Shown here: positions 34,545 to 47,265 of the stretch, one piece after another
Layout: every line of letters starts with the position of its first letter
Position numbering within the stretch: position 1 is the stretch's first letter
Assembly: GCA_023053545.1 (NCBI GenBank)
Contig: JAKZAN010000007.1
Coordinates: 9,362,001-9,426,000, forward strand
Reading direction: 5' to 3'
Source: Lepidurus packardi
Taxonomy: Eukaryota > Arthropoda > Branchiopoda > Notostraca > Triopsidae
DNA length: 64,000 bases
The notes under the pieces: model-generated
Told to the model about the DNA's origin: nothing
Seen by the model: only the letters and a program-made list of their open reading frames with translations
Database searches by the model: none
Translations under genes and position numbers: made by a program

Positions 34545-37080
34545 TGGTTTAGTTTTTATGTTTTACGTTTTATAGTTTTTTTTTTTTTTTTTTTTTTTTT
34601 TTGTGGTTTACGTTTTATAGTTTGTAGCTTATGGTTGTATATTGTAATGGATTTTGTTCGCTCTTTCTAGCTGGTTTACGGGGGGTCGAGGAAGTGGAAA
34701 CCGAGCTCCATACCGCAGAAGCCAAATACGCAGAATTGAAAGCATTATGCGAGAAAGAGAGCCGAGTTTTGGAAGAGCACCAGAATACGTTTGCTAAACT
34801 TAAGGAGAAGGTGAATCACATCACGTCGGAGAAGCTGAAGGTAAATTTGTCTTGGGTTATCCCAATCCGGTTTTTTGTGTGTGTCTTTGTGTGTAAATAT
34901 TGTTTTAAAACGCTTATCATTTGAAATTTTCAGAGTTCCGAGGCCTTACAGCAGCGTAGCAACCTGGAGAAGAAGCGAAATGACCTTAAAGCGCTCAATA
35001 CTGATCTACGAGTGGAGGTTGAAGCGGCGGAAGGCGGTTTGGTGCCTCTTTTGGCGGACATGAATGCCAGCGAGAAGGCGTTGAAAGAAGGGTTGGTTTC
35101 CAAAGAAAAGGAGCTCGAGGCGGCGAGGGTTAAGGTGGGGACTCTTCAACGCACCCAGGAGGAATGGACCAAACTGGAGACGGAGATTAAGGACTGGGTT
35201 GCGAGCGGGAAAGCTGCGATGTTGGACCGCGAGCAAGAACGCTCTAATTTGCTCGATGTGGAGCTCAGAAACAGAGAAGAGAAGCGAGGGAGGTTCCTGA
35301 CTATCGTGGACGCGCTCAAGAGCTCGATTATCAAACAAGACGTAGGTTTTGGGATCCTTTTTTGTTATTATTTATTATTTCTGGGGCTGAGAATGATTTT
35401 CTTAGTTTTTTTTAAAAAAATTTTTTAGATGGAAGGGCGTAATTTGAAAGATAATGAGACGCTGAGGGTTTTGGAGCGTGATTTGAAGACGTTGAACGCA
35501 GAGGTTGCGGTTTTGAAAGCGAAAATTGCTGCAGCGTCCATTACCAAGATTCAGACCGAATTAAAAAGCATTCAAGACAAGATTGGGAGTTTAGAGCGTC
35601 AAAAAGCGCAGCTTCAGGGGGCGCAAACGGAGTTGCGAGAGAGGGTTCGCGACTTGGAAGTCGAGTTGAATAAAAGAGACTTTAAGGAAGCAAATGAGCG
35701 TTATCGTAAGCAGTTTATAGACTGCAAAACGACAGAAGTGGCGGCGGAGGATTTGAAGAAATATGTTAAAGCGTTGGAGTATGCAGTGTTGCATTTCCAT
35801 CAAGAGCGTATGAAAACGATTAACATTATCCTGAGACGCTTATGGGCCAATACGTATCGAGGAGATGATATCGATTACATTGAAGTCCAGACCGATGAAT
35901 TAACAACCTCTACAAGTGATTGCTCTTCCCTATTATTTGATTATATTTTCGAGTCCCGCAAGCTACGAAACCTTATTGTTGGTTATTATAGAAAAGAATT
36001 TATAGAATTTTAAACTTACTTAATCTTAAAAATACGCAGTTTTAATTAGATTCCTTAGCCTATCCAAAGAGAAAGGGTTTCTTTACTGCAGCTCGTATTC
36101 CTTCTAGTTCGCATTCCTTTCAAGCTCAGTTTCTTTTGTTGATCCAGCGAATTCAAGTATATAATACTCGCCAACTACAAAGCCCAAAATTCTGAAAATA
36201 ATGTATGAGAATCTACATGACTTAAGCCTTCTTTTGATTGCAAGCAATCTTATTGTTTACTTTTTCAACAAATCGATCTCAAAATCAAAGTTGTAAAGCT
36301 GTAATGCGATTCTTATAGTCAACCTTACTTTTGGTTATTTATCCAAGTTATTTGTCAGTTTACGTTAAAGCCAGTACATATATCTTCTTATAACTTACAA
36401 CCTTGTATATAATCCTTTGTCTTCTTAGAATAGCTTATCTTTCGTGGCCTATAGGATAAAAGGGTTTACGTTCTATAGCTCGCATTCCTTTCTGCTCACC
36501 TTCTTTGTCACCTAATGCGTGACTCAAATTCAAATCATAAAATACTGGCTTATTATAGCGCCCAAATTCTCGAAAAAATTCTGCCGGATTCTACGTGTTC
36601 TGGACTTTCTTTTGACTGCAAACTTTCGGTTTTGTTCGTTTTCGCCAAGTTGATGTCACACTCGCTTTTCATTGTTGTGTACAAATTCTCGAAGGGTTTC
36701 TAAACTATTGGACTGTTTCAGGTACGGACAAACGTCGGAGCTACAACTACCGCGTGATTATGGTCAAAAGAGGCGTTCCAATGGATATGAGAGGTCGTTG
36801 CAGTGCTGGTCAGAAGGTTTTGGCCTCTTTGTTAATTCGCATGGCCTTAGCTGAGACTTTTAGCACGCAATGCGGGGTACTCGCGTTGGATGAACCCACA
36901 ACCAACCTTGACAAAGCGAATATCGACAGTCTGATTGACACCTTGATCGACATTGCCAGACGCTACGCCAACCGCAAGAACTTTCAGCTCATTGTCATTA
37001 CCCACGACGAGAACTTTGTGGAGCGAATGACCCGAGAAGCTGGTTGCGAGTGTTATTTTCGCGTGGCTCGCAAGGAGTAA
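29877..37080 (+). CDS. RAD50: RAD50 double-strand-break repair ATPase
   Basis: SMC-like ATPase of the MRE11-RAD50-NBS1 complex, which tethers and processes DNA ends in the nucleus. Seventeen exons: 29877-29999, 30074-30328, 30391-30506, 30597-30709, 30760-31127, 31209-31380, 31500-31653, 31727-31966, 32017-32142, 32214-32307, 32387-32752, 32816-32964, 34234-34442, 34671-34840, 34934-35341, 35429-35915, 36722-37080; 1302 residues, close to the human length of 1312. Walker A is GDNGSGKT near residue 34, split from its downstream helix by intron 1. Conserved [11 protein letters not shown] and NATRYIK follow. Long coiled coils flank the zinc hook C690-P-L-C693. The signature SAGQK is at 1211-1215 and Walker [12 protein letters not shown] is near 1237-1247. 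All introns are short except the 1.27-kb intron 12 and the 0.8-kb last intron. It appears intact. Confidence 0.97.
33365..33780. repeat. RAD50-intron repeat, two divergent ~190-bp copies
   Basis: Sequence from TTAGATTGCCTAGCCTATC through TAGCTCGCATTCC and ACTACAAAGCCCA matches 36040-36240. The following block with GCATGACTCAAACTC and AATCATAAAATAC matches 36470-36620. Confidence 0.75.
33765..33945. repeat. 50-bp AT-rich tandem repeat, about three copies
   Basis: The unit contains AGTAGATAAGTAGAATATAT and TTGATAATATTTGAATTATC; the last two full copies are nearly identical. Confidence 0.9.
34508..34610. repeat. Poly-T tracts in RAD50 intron 13
   Basis: Two T-runs of about 20-30 bases separated by TTTTACGTTTTATAG-like sequence, which is itself duplicated. 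Length is likely to be unstable and assembly here is uncertain. Confidence 0.85.
36035..36650. repeat. RAD50-intron repeat, two copies in the last intron
   Basis: The copies at about 36060-36290 and 36460-36650 match intron 12 blocks (CTCGCATTCCTTCTAG, GCGTGACTCAAATTC, AATCATAAAATAC). This intron (35916-36721) otherwise contains no gene. Confidence 0.7.
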
Positions 37081-38085
37081 GTATAATCTCTCTCTTTACA
37101 AGTTTTTATACTATACATGTTATGTTTCTACTATTGTAATTTTGATTTTGTTGTATTTCCACCCTTTAACGGCGGTTTAGTCTATCGAGAAGTGCTCTAA
37201 CAATACCTTTTGGAAGATTTGGACTTGGACACGTTTTAAACTTTATTTTTTTGGCCGAGATCGTGATAATGAACTTTTTGTTGGGTTTGTGGTGTTCATC
37301 CTTTGTTACCTTTTCGGCCGTGTTTATGTGCAACGATTGCACGGATTTCCCAGCTCATTTCCATAAATCTGCTGATAGGACCAGTCTGGAAACGAGTACG
37401 AGCCAGTTCGGTACACTTGGCTTCCAAACGAAGCGAACTGGTTCCTGAAGGGCTTTCTAACTTGTCCTTTTATCTTCCTGAAGTTGACATAACAAGCCCC
37501 AAGTCCAGTATGATGCTCATGAGTGTGTGTTTTCTCTTTTGCAGGGGAGTTTCGCACATTCGGGCGTGCAGCGTCGATGTTGTTGAGGAGGAAACCCGTT
37601 AGTTTGCAAGAACCCAGCACTGCACCACTAAATACACTAGATACTCTACATGAAAACATTCCCTTAAACCCATTAGCTAAGCCGTCAAGGTGACCTGGGG
37701 AGATTAAGAGGGCTTTGGCCCTTAGATTATGCTTCTTGATTGGTCATGATGGATGGTTTGTGATCCCAGCTACGTTGTAAAAGCCTGTATTTGATATTTC
37801 AGGATTTCTCGTTCAAATACATCCAGTTTGATTGGAGTTTTATGTTCGTAACACGAATTTGCTGTGGGGTTTTTTGGTAGGAAGCATGTGAAGTAGTTGT
37901 TAGCCTTGGAAAACGCTCCCAGTTCACGTGGTTTTGTAGTTATCGAGCTAGAAGGGAGGAAGAGGAGTAATATTAGGTGTAGTAAAAGAACCAAGAGAGG
38001 CAAAAAAGAGTGGGGAAATCCCATGGAAACGATTTAATGTTTCACGGAAGTTCGTGCAAGTTTGGTAAAGTTGTATTACGCAGCG
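37081..38085. other. RAD50 3' flank and intergenic spacer
   Basis: No AATAAA was found soon after the RAD50 stop. Short frames on both strands (for example 37251-37448 and the minus frame 37324-37659) lack recognisable domains and splice context. I see no gene here. Confidence 0.6.
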
Positions 38086-38093
38086 CATAAAAG
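38086..38093 (+). promoter_or_regulatory. TATA-like box of the small secreted-protein gene
   Basis: CATAAAAG lies upstream of a plausible non-coding first exon that ends at a CAG/GTAAAAG donor (38216), with a matching TTCTGCAG acceptor before 38274. Placement is inferred from spacing. Confidence 0.45.
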
Positions 38094-38351
38094 CCAACGG
38101 CAGATACGCAGCAGGTTTACAAGTGGTCGAGGAGTAGAACCTACAACTTCCCAACTTCAGACCTTGTTTTGCTCGCCTTTCACCAAAGAGGAACCTCCTT
38201 TCTTCGTGCATAACAGGTAAAAGATTTCTTCATCAGACCAAACTGTTCAGCTTCTTCATTACCCTTTCTGCAGTTTACCTGGACGGAGTTGTCAGCACAT
38301 ATCCTTTGGAAAGTAACCTGAAGAGAGTTTACAGATAAGTTCAGATTGAAG

Positions 38352-39587
38352 ATGCGTTGCTATTTGGCGTTATTAGTGCTGGCTATGGCCACTCTTAGCT
38401 TTGGAGCTCCCGTGCCTAAGCCCCAGTTTACTGACTCGATCAACTTTGGGGTAATGTAATCTAATACATGTAATCTTATGATAGGTGTAAATTATCCAGG
38501 TGTAAAATTGCAGTTAGAAGGTGTATTGACCTCGAGAATGTATTCTGAGGTCCATGTATTTCCGGCCCATTCGATCAACAAAGCAGATTTTGGGCGGGTT
38601 TAGCCTTGATTTTAACTGTATTACGCATTTCTAGGGACCCATATTCTTCCCGCCAGCTTTTGGAGCTTTGTTTCAACAACTTGGGCAGGTAGCATCTTCG
38701 TTTAACGAATTGGGGACGCGTTTTGGGTCCATCCGTTTCCCCCAACAGAGCTACGGCAACTTCGCAGGGGTAGAAAATTAACTGTTCTAATTTCTTTCTT
38801 TTTTCTACACTTGAAAAACATCAAATATTCTTGAGGCAACTCTTGTTGCGAAAGCTATATATTCCATTCTTTTTTTACTCGGGGTCCTTTGTCATTCCTA
38901 CAAGCCCTACAAATCCTACCCGTGTGAAAGTCCATGCGTGTCCGCCATTTTGCCCTGGGGCTTCTGGAATGCTCACTGTTCGTGGAATTGGATTGACAGT
39001 ATCGTTTCCGTTTTTGTTGTGGTTTCATTCTCGTGCAGACCCTGTACCTGGAGTTCCAGGCAGCCCTTCTATACTTTACGTTTTGAACTATATTAGCTCT
39101 TTACAGGAGAATACTCGTGCTTATATTCGTTTGTTTTGTCTTGTTTGTTTTCCCGTTGTAGTTTCCTTTCACCCAAGTGGGCAATAGCGGGTTTCCAGAT
39201 GATGGGACCTCCATTAGGTTAGGAAACACTGGAGTCGGAGCCTTTGCTTCCAGTGGTTCTGGGGTAAGTTTTTGATTGTGCTCAATCCTGGATTTAGCTT
39301 AAAACAAATCAAAGGGTGAGACTGGTTCGATTCCAGGATTACCAAGCTTATACGTGTCGCATGTTGGGGGCTTTTTAGGACCTAATGGATATATAGTTTT
39401 CGACCATAAGAAAATGAAAACAGGATAGTCACTAAAATTTTAAATAATGTTGTTGTTTCAGGGACCCGGTAACTCCTTTTCTTCGGTGGCTGTCTCCAAC
39501 AGCGGCAACAGTGGCCGCCCGGTAGCTGTGTCCGTCACTCAACAGAATAACCAACGCCCCTTTGTCCAAGTCAGCCACTTCAGATAG
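38352..39587 (+). CDS. Small secreted protein, family not recognised
   Basis: Four coding exons (38352-38450, 38635-38769, 39162-39263, 39462-39587), all separated by phase-0 introns, give 153 residues. It begins with a clear signal peptide (MRCYLALLVLAMATLSFGA). The mature part is rich in Gly, Ser, Asn, Phe and Gln and has no cysteine. Segments include GPIFFPPAFGALFQQLGQ, GNTGVGAFASSGSG and VAVSNSGNSGRPVAV. Exons 2 and 4 both start with Gly-Pro. A 5' untranslated exon joined by a 57-bp intron is likely. I do not recognise the family. The composition would suit a cuticle, glue or other extracellular matrix peptide, but that is only a guess. Confidence 0.7.
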
Positions 39588-41672
39588 ATGATGCAAAGTA
39601 GCACCTCGAGGAACTTTGTGGAGTTTGGATTCCGCAAAGCTATGGACGTTTTTAACTTGTACTCGAATCATTCAGGCACTTCCCAATCATACTTAATTTA
39701 ACAAATTATCGGGGTTTGAAGCTATTTTTATCGAGCATGGGAACTAAGGTTCTAGTTTGCCAATGGCGATCCGACTTGTTTCGCACATGTATGGCGGATT
39801 CTTCTTTTTTTTTATGTTTTTATTTTCTTAGTGTCCTTTACAGACCCAAATTGAGGTTGTTACAAAAATACAAACCGTGTTTTATGTGTTTTCTTAAACC
39901 AGTTGGATTTTCCCTTTTACATTTAGTTTTATAGGTATTCCAGACAAAGTTAGAAGTTGTTTGTTTGCTTAAAAAGAATTTGAGGCGTCCTATCGGTCAT
40001 CCATTTTGAGGGATATCTAAATCCGTGCATTTGGTTTTTTCTAAATACATTCCTGGAAAAAGAGATTGTGCAAGCCAATCAAGCATATCAAGCGTAGATC
40101 TTTTCCATAGTCTACACGGCTACTATTGTTGCTATGGATTAATCTCGAGTGTTTTATTAAGGAGCCATTTTTTTTTCGCTCTTGATAAGTGAAGATGTTA
40201 CAGATTCCTTTGCTTTCCTTGTCGTCATTGTTTTCTGCATTGACGCACAACATCTGCGTTATTCTTAATCAGGATTTATTAGTGCGTACAGTGAGAAGAA
40301 ACCCTCTTTTAAGAGATTAGCAAAGTCGCGCGAGATAACGAAAAACATTCAACTCTGCGGTCCGCGATAATTTAAAATCCCCGCCACAAAGTAGGCTCGC
40401 TCTGGCATCCCTTCACTACACCATTAGACCCACGCGTGGCCCTTAGCGAGTCTCGCTCGGTGGTGCCAGGCACCGCTCACTGTTCACGATACGGCCGCGG
40501 ACTGGGGACAGTTGTTCTAGGAGCGCCAGTAAGGTAGTTTCCCAAATTTGCGGTCCTATATTGTCGTGCCTTATTTATTTACCAACTTGTTGCTTGGTGA
40601 TCTATTCATTGTAGTGATATACAAGCACATTCGACAGTACAGCTTATTAAACCATCGCGGATCTTCAACTTCAAACGTAAGTTTTACTCATTTGTTGAAT
40701 CGAAAATCTTTCCTTTTATGACTGGTTAAACGTCATCCCGCCCACTCCTTTATTTCCGTCTGGCTTTGTTTTTCCTGTGTTTAAGACGTAGTACGTAAAC
40801 CTCAAAATACCTTTCCATTCCCCTTATTTCCCATACTTTAATATAATTATCTTCTTAATTAGTTCGCATTGCGTCAGGTGCATTCTATAACACCCCAAAA
40901 CGAAACGTTTATCAACAGGTAGTGCCAGGCAGAAGCTTTTACCTTTCTCCGTTTTTTCTGCCTGTCCCCAGGCTCTTTTACCATAGTTTTTTTTTAGCTT
41001 TTGCCTAGGCTTTTCTCCTTTTTGACGTCAAGGCAATTCAGACGACCTACTTTCTTCTGGGTCTTTCCAAAGACAGGCAGAAACCAGTCTCCTTCTCTTC
41101 TTGATGTTCTTGGATTGCCATTACGACCCCAAACGCCTTCTTGGCAAGCCAAACCATCGAAAGTGGCTCACCCACGCTCAGCCAGCCCCTCAACGTCTCA
41201 AGAACCTCCCCCCACTTCCGATCCCTACAATTTTTCCTTCTAAAAGTTCCACTTTCACCTCTATCAATCTTGCACCACTAGAGCATTCCAATATTTCAGT
41301 TGCCTAGAAAGATCTTTGGCTGTCAACACTTGTCAGTTCAAACCTACTCGTGACTAGTGTACAACCATTCAAGCCAATTCATCTCGTGTTGTAGTTTCAC
41401 TTTTGTGAGTCATACGCCTATATCAGCAATCCTAAATTTCGCGAAAAAACAACGAAATAAGATCTACATCTGTCTGACGATTTTAGCTGAATCACTGCAA
41501 AGTAATTAGCTAAGTTTGTTGGAATTATTTAGCTGAATCACTTGGAAACTAGCTGAATTACGTTGATTTGTGACGTATATTGTTTCAAGGCATTTGTGAG
41601 TTTATTTGGGGATGTTCGGAGATGGAGAAATTGAGCTAATTAGTAATGGATTGTGTTTTTTCATTGAAGTAG
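39588..41672. other. Spacer and 5' non-coding part of the ETS gene
   Basis: Positions 39588-40350 show nothing recognisable. Positions 40360-40530 are unusually GC-rich with a short hairpin-like stretch (GGTGGTGCCAGGCACC) and look like the ETS promoter region. A strong donor (AAACGTAAGT) at 40676 and an acceptor before 41673 would make a non-coding first exon. No coding frame here is convincing. Confidence 0.5.
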
Positions 41673-41682
41673 GTGATTGTGA

Positions 41683-44600
41683 ATGATCATGGCGCAATTG
41701 GTTCCCTCATTTTCATCTCATCACGAGTACAAGTTCCCTAACGACACCTTAGACTTGTCGGTTTTAACGGATTACGAAGTGCCTTCGCCGTCTTTGGCCT
41801 TTTCCTGGGCCGAGACAAGGTCCCCGCATATGTACAACGCCTCCCCGCATTCGGCTTCTTCATCGCCCGCACATTGCGCGCCCTGCAGTCCGGGCTCAGC
41901 CAAATCCTACCTGCCTTTAACCATTAAACAAGAAGTGAGCTACCAAGATTACGTCCACGAGTTTAACTGCTCCGCCCAAGCCACAGAAGAAACTTACTTG
42001 TAGGTTAAACTTTTTTTTTTCGAAATTTACTTTATTTTTTTCGAGTTTTTTCGTCAAATTTTGCTTTATTTTTTCGAGTTTTTTTTCAATTTTGCTTCAA
42101 TTTTTGAATGTTTCTGTAAAGTTAACCATTTTGCGTACGTGTAGGTAAAGAGCGATGTTGCTTTGAATGCTTCTTAATCTTGAATGTGGGAAAAAAATTC
42201 TGAAATTTAGTGTAAAATTCTGAAATTTTCTGAAAAATGCTAAAATTCTGAAAAAAAAACACAAGTTCATAACAAACAGGTTTTATTTTTTGAAAAGGCT
42301 GTTTCTTTGGGAAGACTGCCAATTTGGCTTCTCTTCAATCAACTAACCTGCTCATTAGCAAAGAGTCGTTTTATTTATTTATTTTTTCGTTATGAATTTA
42401 TTGTTCCTTATTAATTTTTAAAAATCATTTATTTAAATTGAAAATCATTGAAAATTGAAAGTCATATACTTATATGAATGTATTCATCTTTGTTCGCCTA
42501 AGTTAATTACTAAGTGTGTGTTTGAATTTATTTAACTAACTTTTTGGAGTTTTTTTAGTGGACGTACCAAAGCGACTCCTTATTCGCGTCCTGCTGTGCA
42601 ACGCAGTGACGAAGATCACGCTCTATTGCGCCAATATCTGCGTGATACCAGTTTCCAACAGAAAGTCAATTTCCAACCGTTGCACGAACTAGACACGGCC
42701 ATTAGTACGCCTGCCTTGGCCACGCCCCCCGCGCTGGGGATCAAAATTGAACCAGGACTTGGAACGCCTACGTTGAACCACCACACTGGACCAACACCAG
42801 CTTCCGGTCACGTCATTCGAGACAAATTGGCATCGGTCATGTCGTTGGTCATGGAACAAGTTTGTGAAGAAGTGAGGATCACCTGCGATACGCTCGGTAT
42901 TTCGCCAGGTAAAGAACGTTTAAGCCCTTTCATGCTAACTTGCCCCTATCCATTTCTTGCTTACCCAAAATTTCGCCCCAATTCCGACGAAAGCAAATTG
43001 CAGCAATTACCATGTCTCTTCTGGAGTTTTCGACGTTTAGCAGATATTGAGCAATCAGATTAAATCGATCAATTTCTAGAAACTCTGGGACTATTGTCTA
43101 TTCTGGGACTCTTCTTCAGTTTCTAGAAACTCTAAAACCTAAAATCAAATCTAAATAGTTTCCAGTCAAAAATTCTTTTTTTCTCTAAAAATTCTCCTAA
43201 AAAACTTGTATAACTTGCATGATTTACGACATTTAGTTATTCCTTTAGTGGTAATTTAATTTGCTTATTTAGAAAAGCCTTTACTTGTTAAAAGCCTTGG
43301 TAGTTTAAATTCCTTATTTGCCAAATGAGGTGAAATTACAAATTTTCCAGAAAATATCGACAGAAATTTCTAGACAAATCAAGGCAAATCTAGGCAAAAT
43401 TCTTAAAATTGAGTTGATTTTTAGCGTTTACCAATTAGTGCTAAGGCCGTGTTTTCGCTTGTTAGAAGATTACACTTGAAAACTACCCTTAATGCCATTG
43501 GATTAGCTTTAAGGACGCGTTTCGCATGCTGTAACCCAGGAATATGACCCTAATGACACATGGTTTTCTTTCAAGTGCTTGAACGCCTTAAAAAATTGCT
43601 TTAAACGCCCTTTTGGGTCGTCCTAGGCTCTGTAGCCTATTCTTTTTCGATAAATTGAAAAGGAGATAACAAGGCACCAAACCTGAAATCAAATCTAAAT
43701 AGTTTCCAGTCAAAAATTCTTCTTTTTTTCTCTAAAAATTCTCCTAAAAAGCGTATAACTTACATGATTTACGACATTTAGTAAATCCTTTAGTGGTAAT
43801 TTAATTTGCTTATTTAGTAAAGCCTTTAGTGGTAATTTAAATTCTTTATTTGCTAAATCTGGTGAAATCGAAAATTTTCCAGAAAATATAGACAGAAATT
43901 TCTAGACAAATCTAGGCAAAATTCTTAAGATTGAGTTGATTTTAACGTTTACCAGTTAGTGCTAAGGCCGTGTTTTCGCTTGTTAGAAGATTACTCTTGA
44001 AAACTACCCTTAATGCCATTGGATTAGCTTTAAGGACGAGTTTCGCATGCTGTAACCCAGGAATATGACCCTAATGACACATGGTTTTCTTTCAAGTGCT
44101 TGAACGCCTTAAAAATTGCTTTAAACGCCCGTTTGGGTCGTCCTAAGCTCTGTAGCCTATTACTTTTCGATAAATTGAAAAGGAGATAAGAAGGCACCAC
44201 GAAACCTATATTTGCGATCTGATTTTGAACGGGTTTTGTAGTCAAGGTCCAAGAGCGTATGGGTTTTTCCCACTTTTTCCGTCTTGGGTGTTTTTATGTT
44301 TTCTTTTTTATTGTCTTCCCTCTTTTGGAACGTTATAGCAAGCGTTATAGTCGAAGAATAGTGTCCTAAAGATGAAAGTTTGCATGCTTCTGGTCTCACC
44401 TAGCCGTAAGCAAGATTGAAGAAAGATTCGTGGGGTACTAAAGGCGTGTTCTCTTTCGAGAAATGCCAAGGCCGCCTTCTTTGGCTGCTTCGGTCTTTCA
44501 TTCGCCTTGAGGAAGGCAAAGTTGTGGAGTATGTGCTCTATACACAGCTTTTTGTTTTTTTAAAACACGTTGATTGCATATTTGAATGTCGGACGTGGGG

Positions 44601-46254
44601 TTACTAAGCAATAATAGGACGAGTTTTACAACAAGAAAAAGAAAACAAGTTTTTTTTTTTTTAAAAAAAAAGGCATCAAGCTTCTTGATGGCGCCTTCCT
44701 GCCGGCCTTCGTCTTTTCAAGTGCTAGCAATACTGGTTTGACTGCCTTTTTGTCTTTTTTCTTTTAAAAAAAGAAAAATTAAATTAGAAAAGAAAAATAA
44801 AAAAAAAGAAAGAAAACAAGATGATCAATTCCACTATTTTTTATTGTTACTTCTTAGAGTTCGGCGAAGTACTTGGGATAAAGAACTTGGAACAAGACAA
44901 ACGTACTGGCAAAATAGGGAAAATGTAGACCAGACGAGGCTAACTGCTCAAACGAGTTTCAGAACCGATGCGTAAAATGCGAACGTTTTTGTCGTTGAAT
45001 TCAGGTTCGGGAAAGGTTAGAAACTCTTCCTGGTTAGGAAAACGTGTTGGTTTACCTTGAGAGATGCGAGTGGACGAGTGAGAAATTTCTGGGTGGGGTG
45101 ATTTTGACATTGTAATGTGACAAATGGGGACTTGAGACTTTTAACACTTTTAACAGTGCAGCAATTCAATTTGAACCATTGTGCGGTTCTATTTTACGAC
45201 CTCAAAGCTGTAGAATGCAGATCTGCGTTACCTTGGTCCTCATTCTTTAGAATGCAATTCTGGAGTTCCTGGAATTTCGCTTTAAGTGCTGTTTGTTTTT
45301 ACTAAGGTCCACTTTCCTTCACGTAATGATAGGAAGATGACCCTTATTGCGATGTGGTGCTCGTAAGGTCTAGATTGTAAGGTTTAGCCCTAGGAAGATG
45401 ACCCTTATTGCGATGTGGTGCTCGTAAGGTCTAGTTTGTAAGGTTTAGCCATAGGATAATGATCCTTATTGCGATGTGGTGCTCGTAAGGTCTAGTTTGT
45501 AAGGTTTAGACATAGGAAATGCTCCTTATTGCGATGTGGTGCTCGTAAGGTCTAGTTTGTAAGGTCTAGGCATAGGAAAATGGCCCTTATTGTGATACAA
45601 GGGCTAGTAAGGTCTAGTTTCTAACGTGTAAACAGAAATCGCCCTTCGCATAGGGAATTCGTCTTGAGTGAAGTCTTCAGTGAAGTTTTCAGTAAAATTT
45701 CTGATTATAAGTCGCGATTATTTTTTTGATTTTTTGTTAAGTGGATTCAAGGGAAGTGAGAAAGATTTTGGAAGTTGATTCGTTTTCCCTTGGGGTATTC
45801 GACAAACGCGCGAAACGTCACGTAAGCAAAAATTGGTGAAAATTGTTTGTTGATAGAAGAGTTTGAAATGAACTTCTTCACATTCCTGTCTATCTTTCTC
45901 TTTTATTGCCCGAGAGATCTTTCGAAAGACAGCTTGAGACTGGAAAGCATGCTGGAAAGTGATAAAGTGAATGGATTTGCTTTTCTATAAGCTGTTGCTC
46001 CGAACTTTTGACCTGACCTTCTAGCTTTTTGCTAGGATTTCATGCCCATTGGAACTTGCGAGGCGCCAGGCTGAGCAAACCGCGCCACTTTTTTTTTTCA
46101 CACTTTTTCGTCTCTAGTGATAACGTAACGTATTGGTTTACATCATTTACATAGAGAAAACAAACAAGAATCACAAGTCAAGAGGTCGTTTAGCTTAATT
46201 TATCATGCAGTTTGCAGCAGGAACTCGTATTTGGTTTCCTGATGCTGATTTTCC

Positions 46255-46286
<32 letters not shown>

Positions 46287-47231
46287 CAACAACTTTTTAC
46301 TGTACTTTTCCTTGATGATACGTTTGGACGAAACTAGGTTTCTCTTTTTCCCCTTAACTGTTCTACTTTATTGTTCCTTTTATTTCTAATTTTATTTTTA
46401 TTATTTTTAACGTTGTGTTATTATTTTAATTATTATTATTTAAAAAAGAAAGATAGAGTCGTGATTCGAATGTGATTTCAAGAATTTAGGTATTTTTAGA
46501 GAATTTCATTACGGACTAAATTTTGGGGGTTAAGTCTTAAGAAAGGTAAATTCTTTATAATGCAATTTTAAGCTCTTGGAAGCTCGCTTTAATTGCTGTT
46601 TTAACGAAAGTCCATTTTTCTTCAGCTACATATAGGAAAAGGGCCCTTATTGCGACATAGTGCCCGTAAGGTTTAGTTCTAACGTTTAAAGATATGAAAA
46701 TCGCCCTTATCGTTTTTGCATGTCACGAAGGTCCATTTTGTCGAGTTATAGCATAGGGAATTCGTCTTTACTGACATTTCTTTTTCTATTACATTTGTTA
46801 TTATGAGTAGTTGCTTGAAACATGGCTGGAAACGTAGAACGTAATCTTTATCGGACTTTTATGCTCAAGTATGTTCATTGGTGGGCGAATACCATTGTTT
46901 AACGTGTTTCCCCCCCCCAAAAAAATACTAAAAATCCATCAGTTCCACATCTGGAAATTTAGGAATGTCTAAGAATCTGCAATGAAACAAGAGCGCTAAT
47001 CGGCACAAATTCCTGTTATATAGACTAGGTTCGGTCTACCAACGCCAAAAAACTTTTTTTTCCAATAAAATTCCAGTTTTTTTTTTTTTCTTAATAAGGA
47101 GCGAAACAGACTTGAGTACAGTTGCGTAGCGTTTACGACACTTTGGGTAGATAGTCCGTCTTGTCTGGTCTGGGTTGGTCTAGGTTGGCTTTATTTCGTC
47201 CAGTTCTAACGCCTGGGCAGGTTACCAACTT

Positions 47232-47265
<34 letters not shown>

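Noticed and set aside
37251-37659. Opposed frames of 65 and 111 codons
   Set aside because: They overlap on both strands, with no known motif and no coherent splice structure.
39295-39350. tRNA T-loop-like GGTTCGATTCC
   Set aside because: The flanking sequence cannot form the D and anticodon arms at normal spacing. It lies in an intron of the secreted-protein gene.
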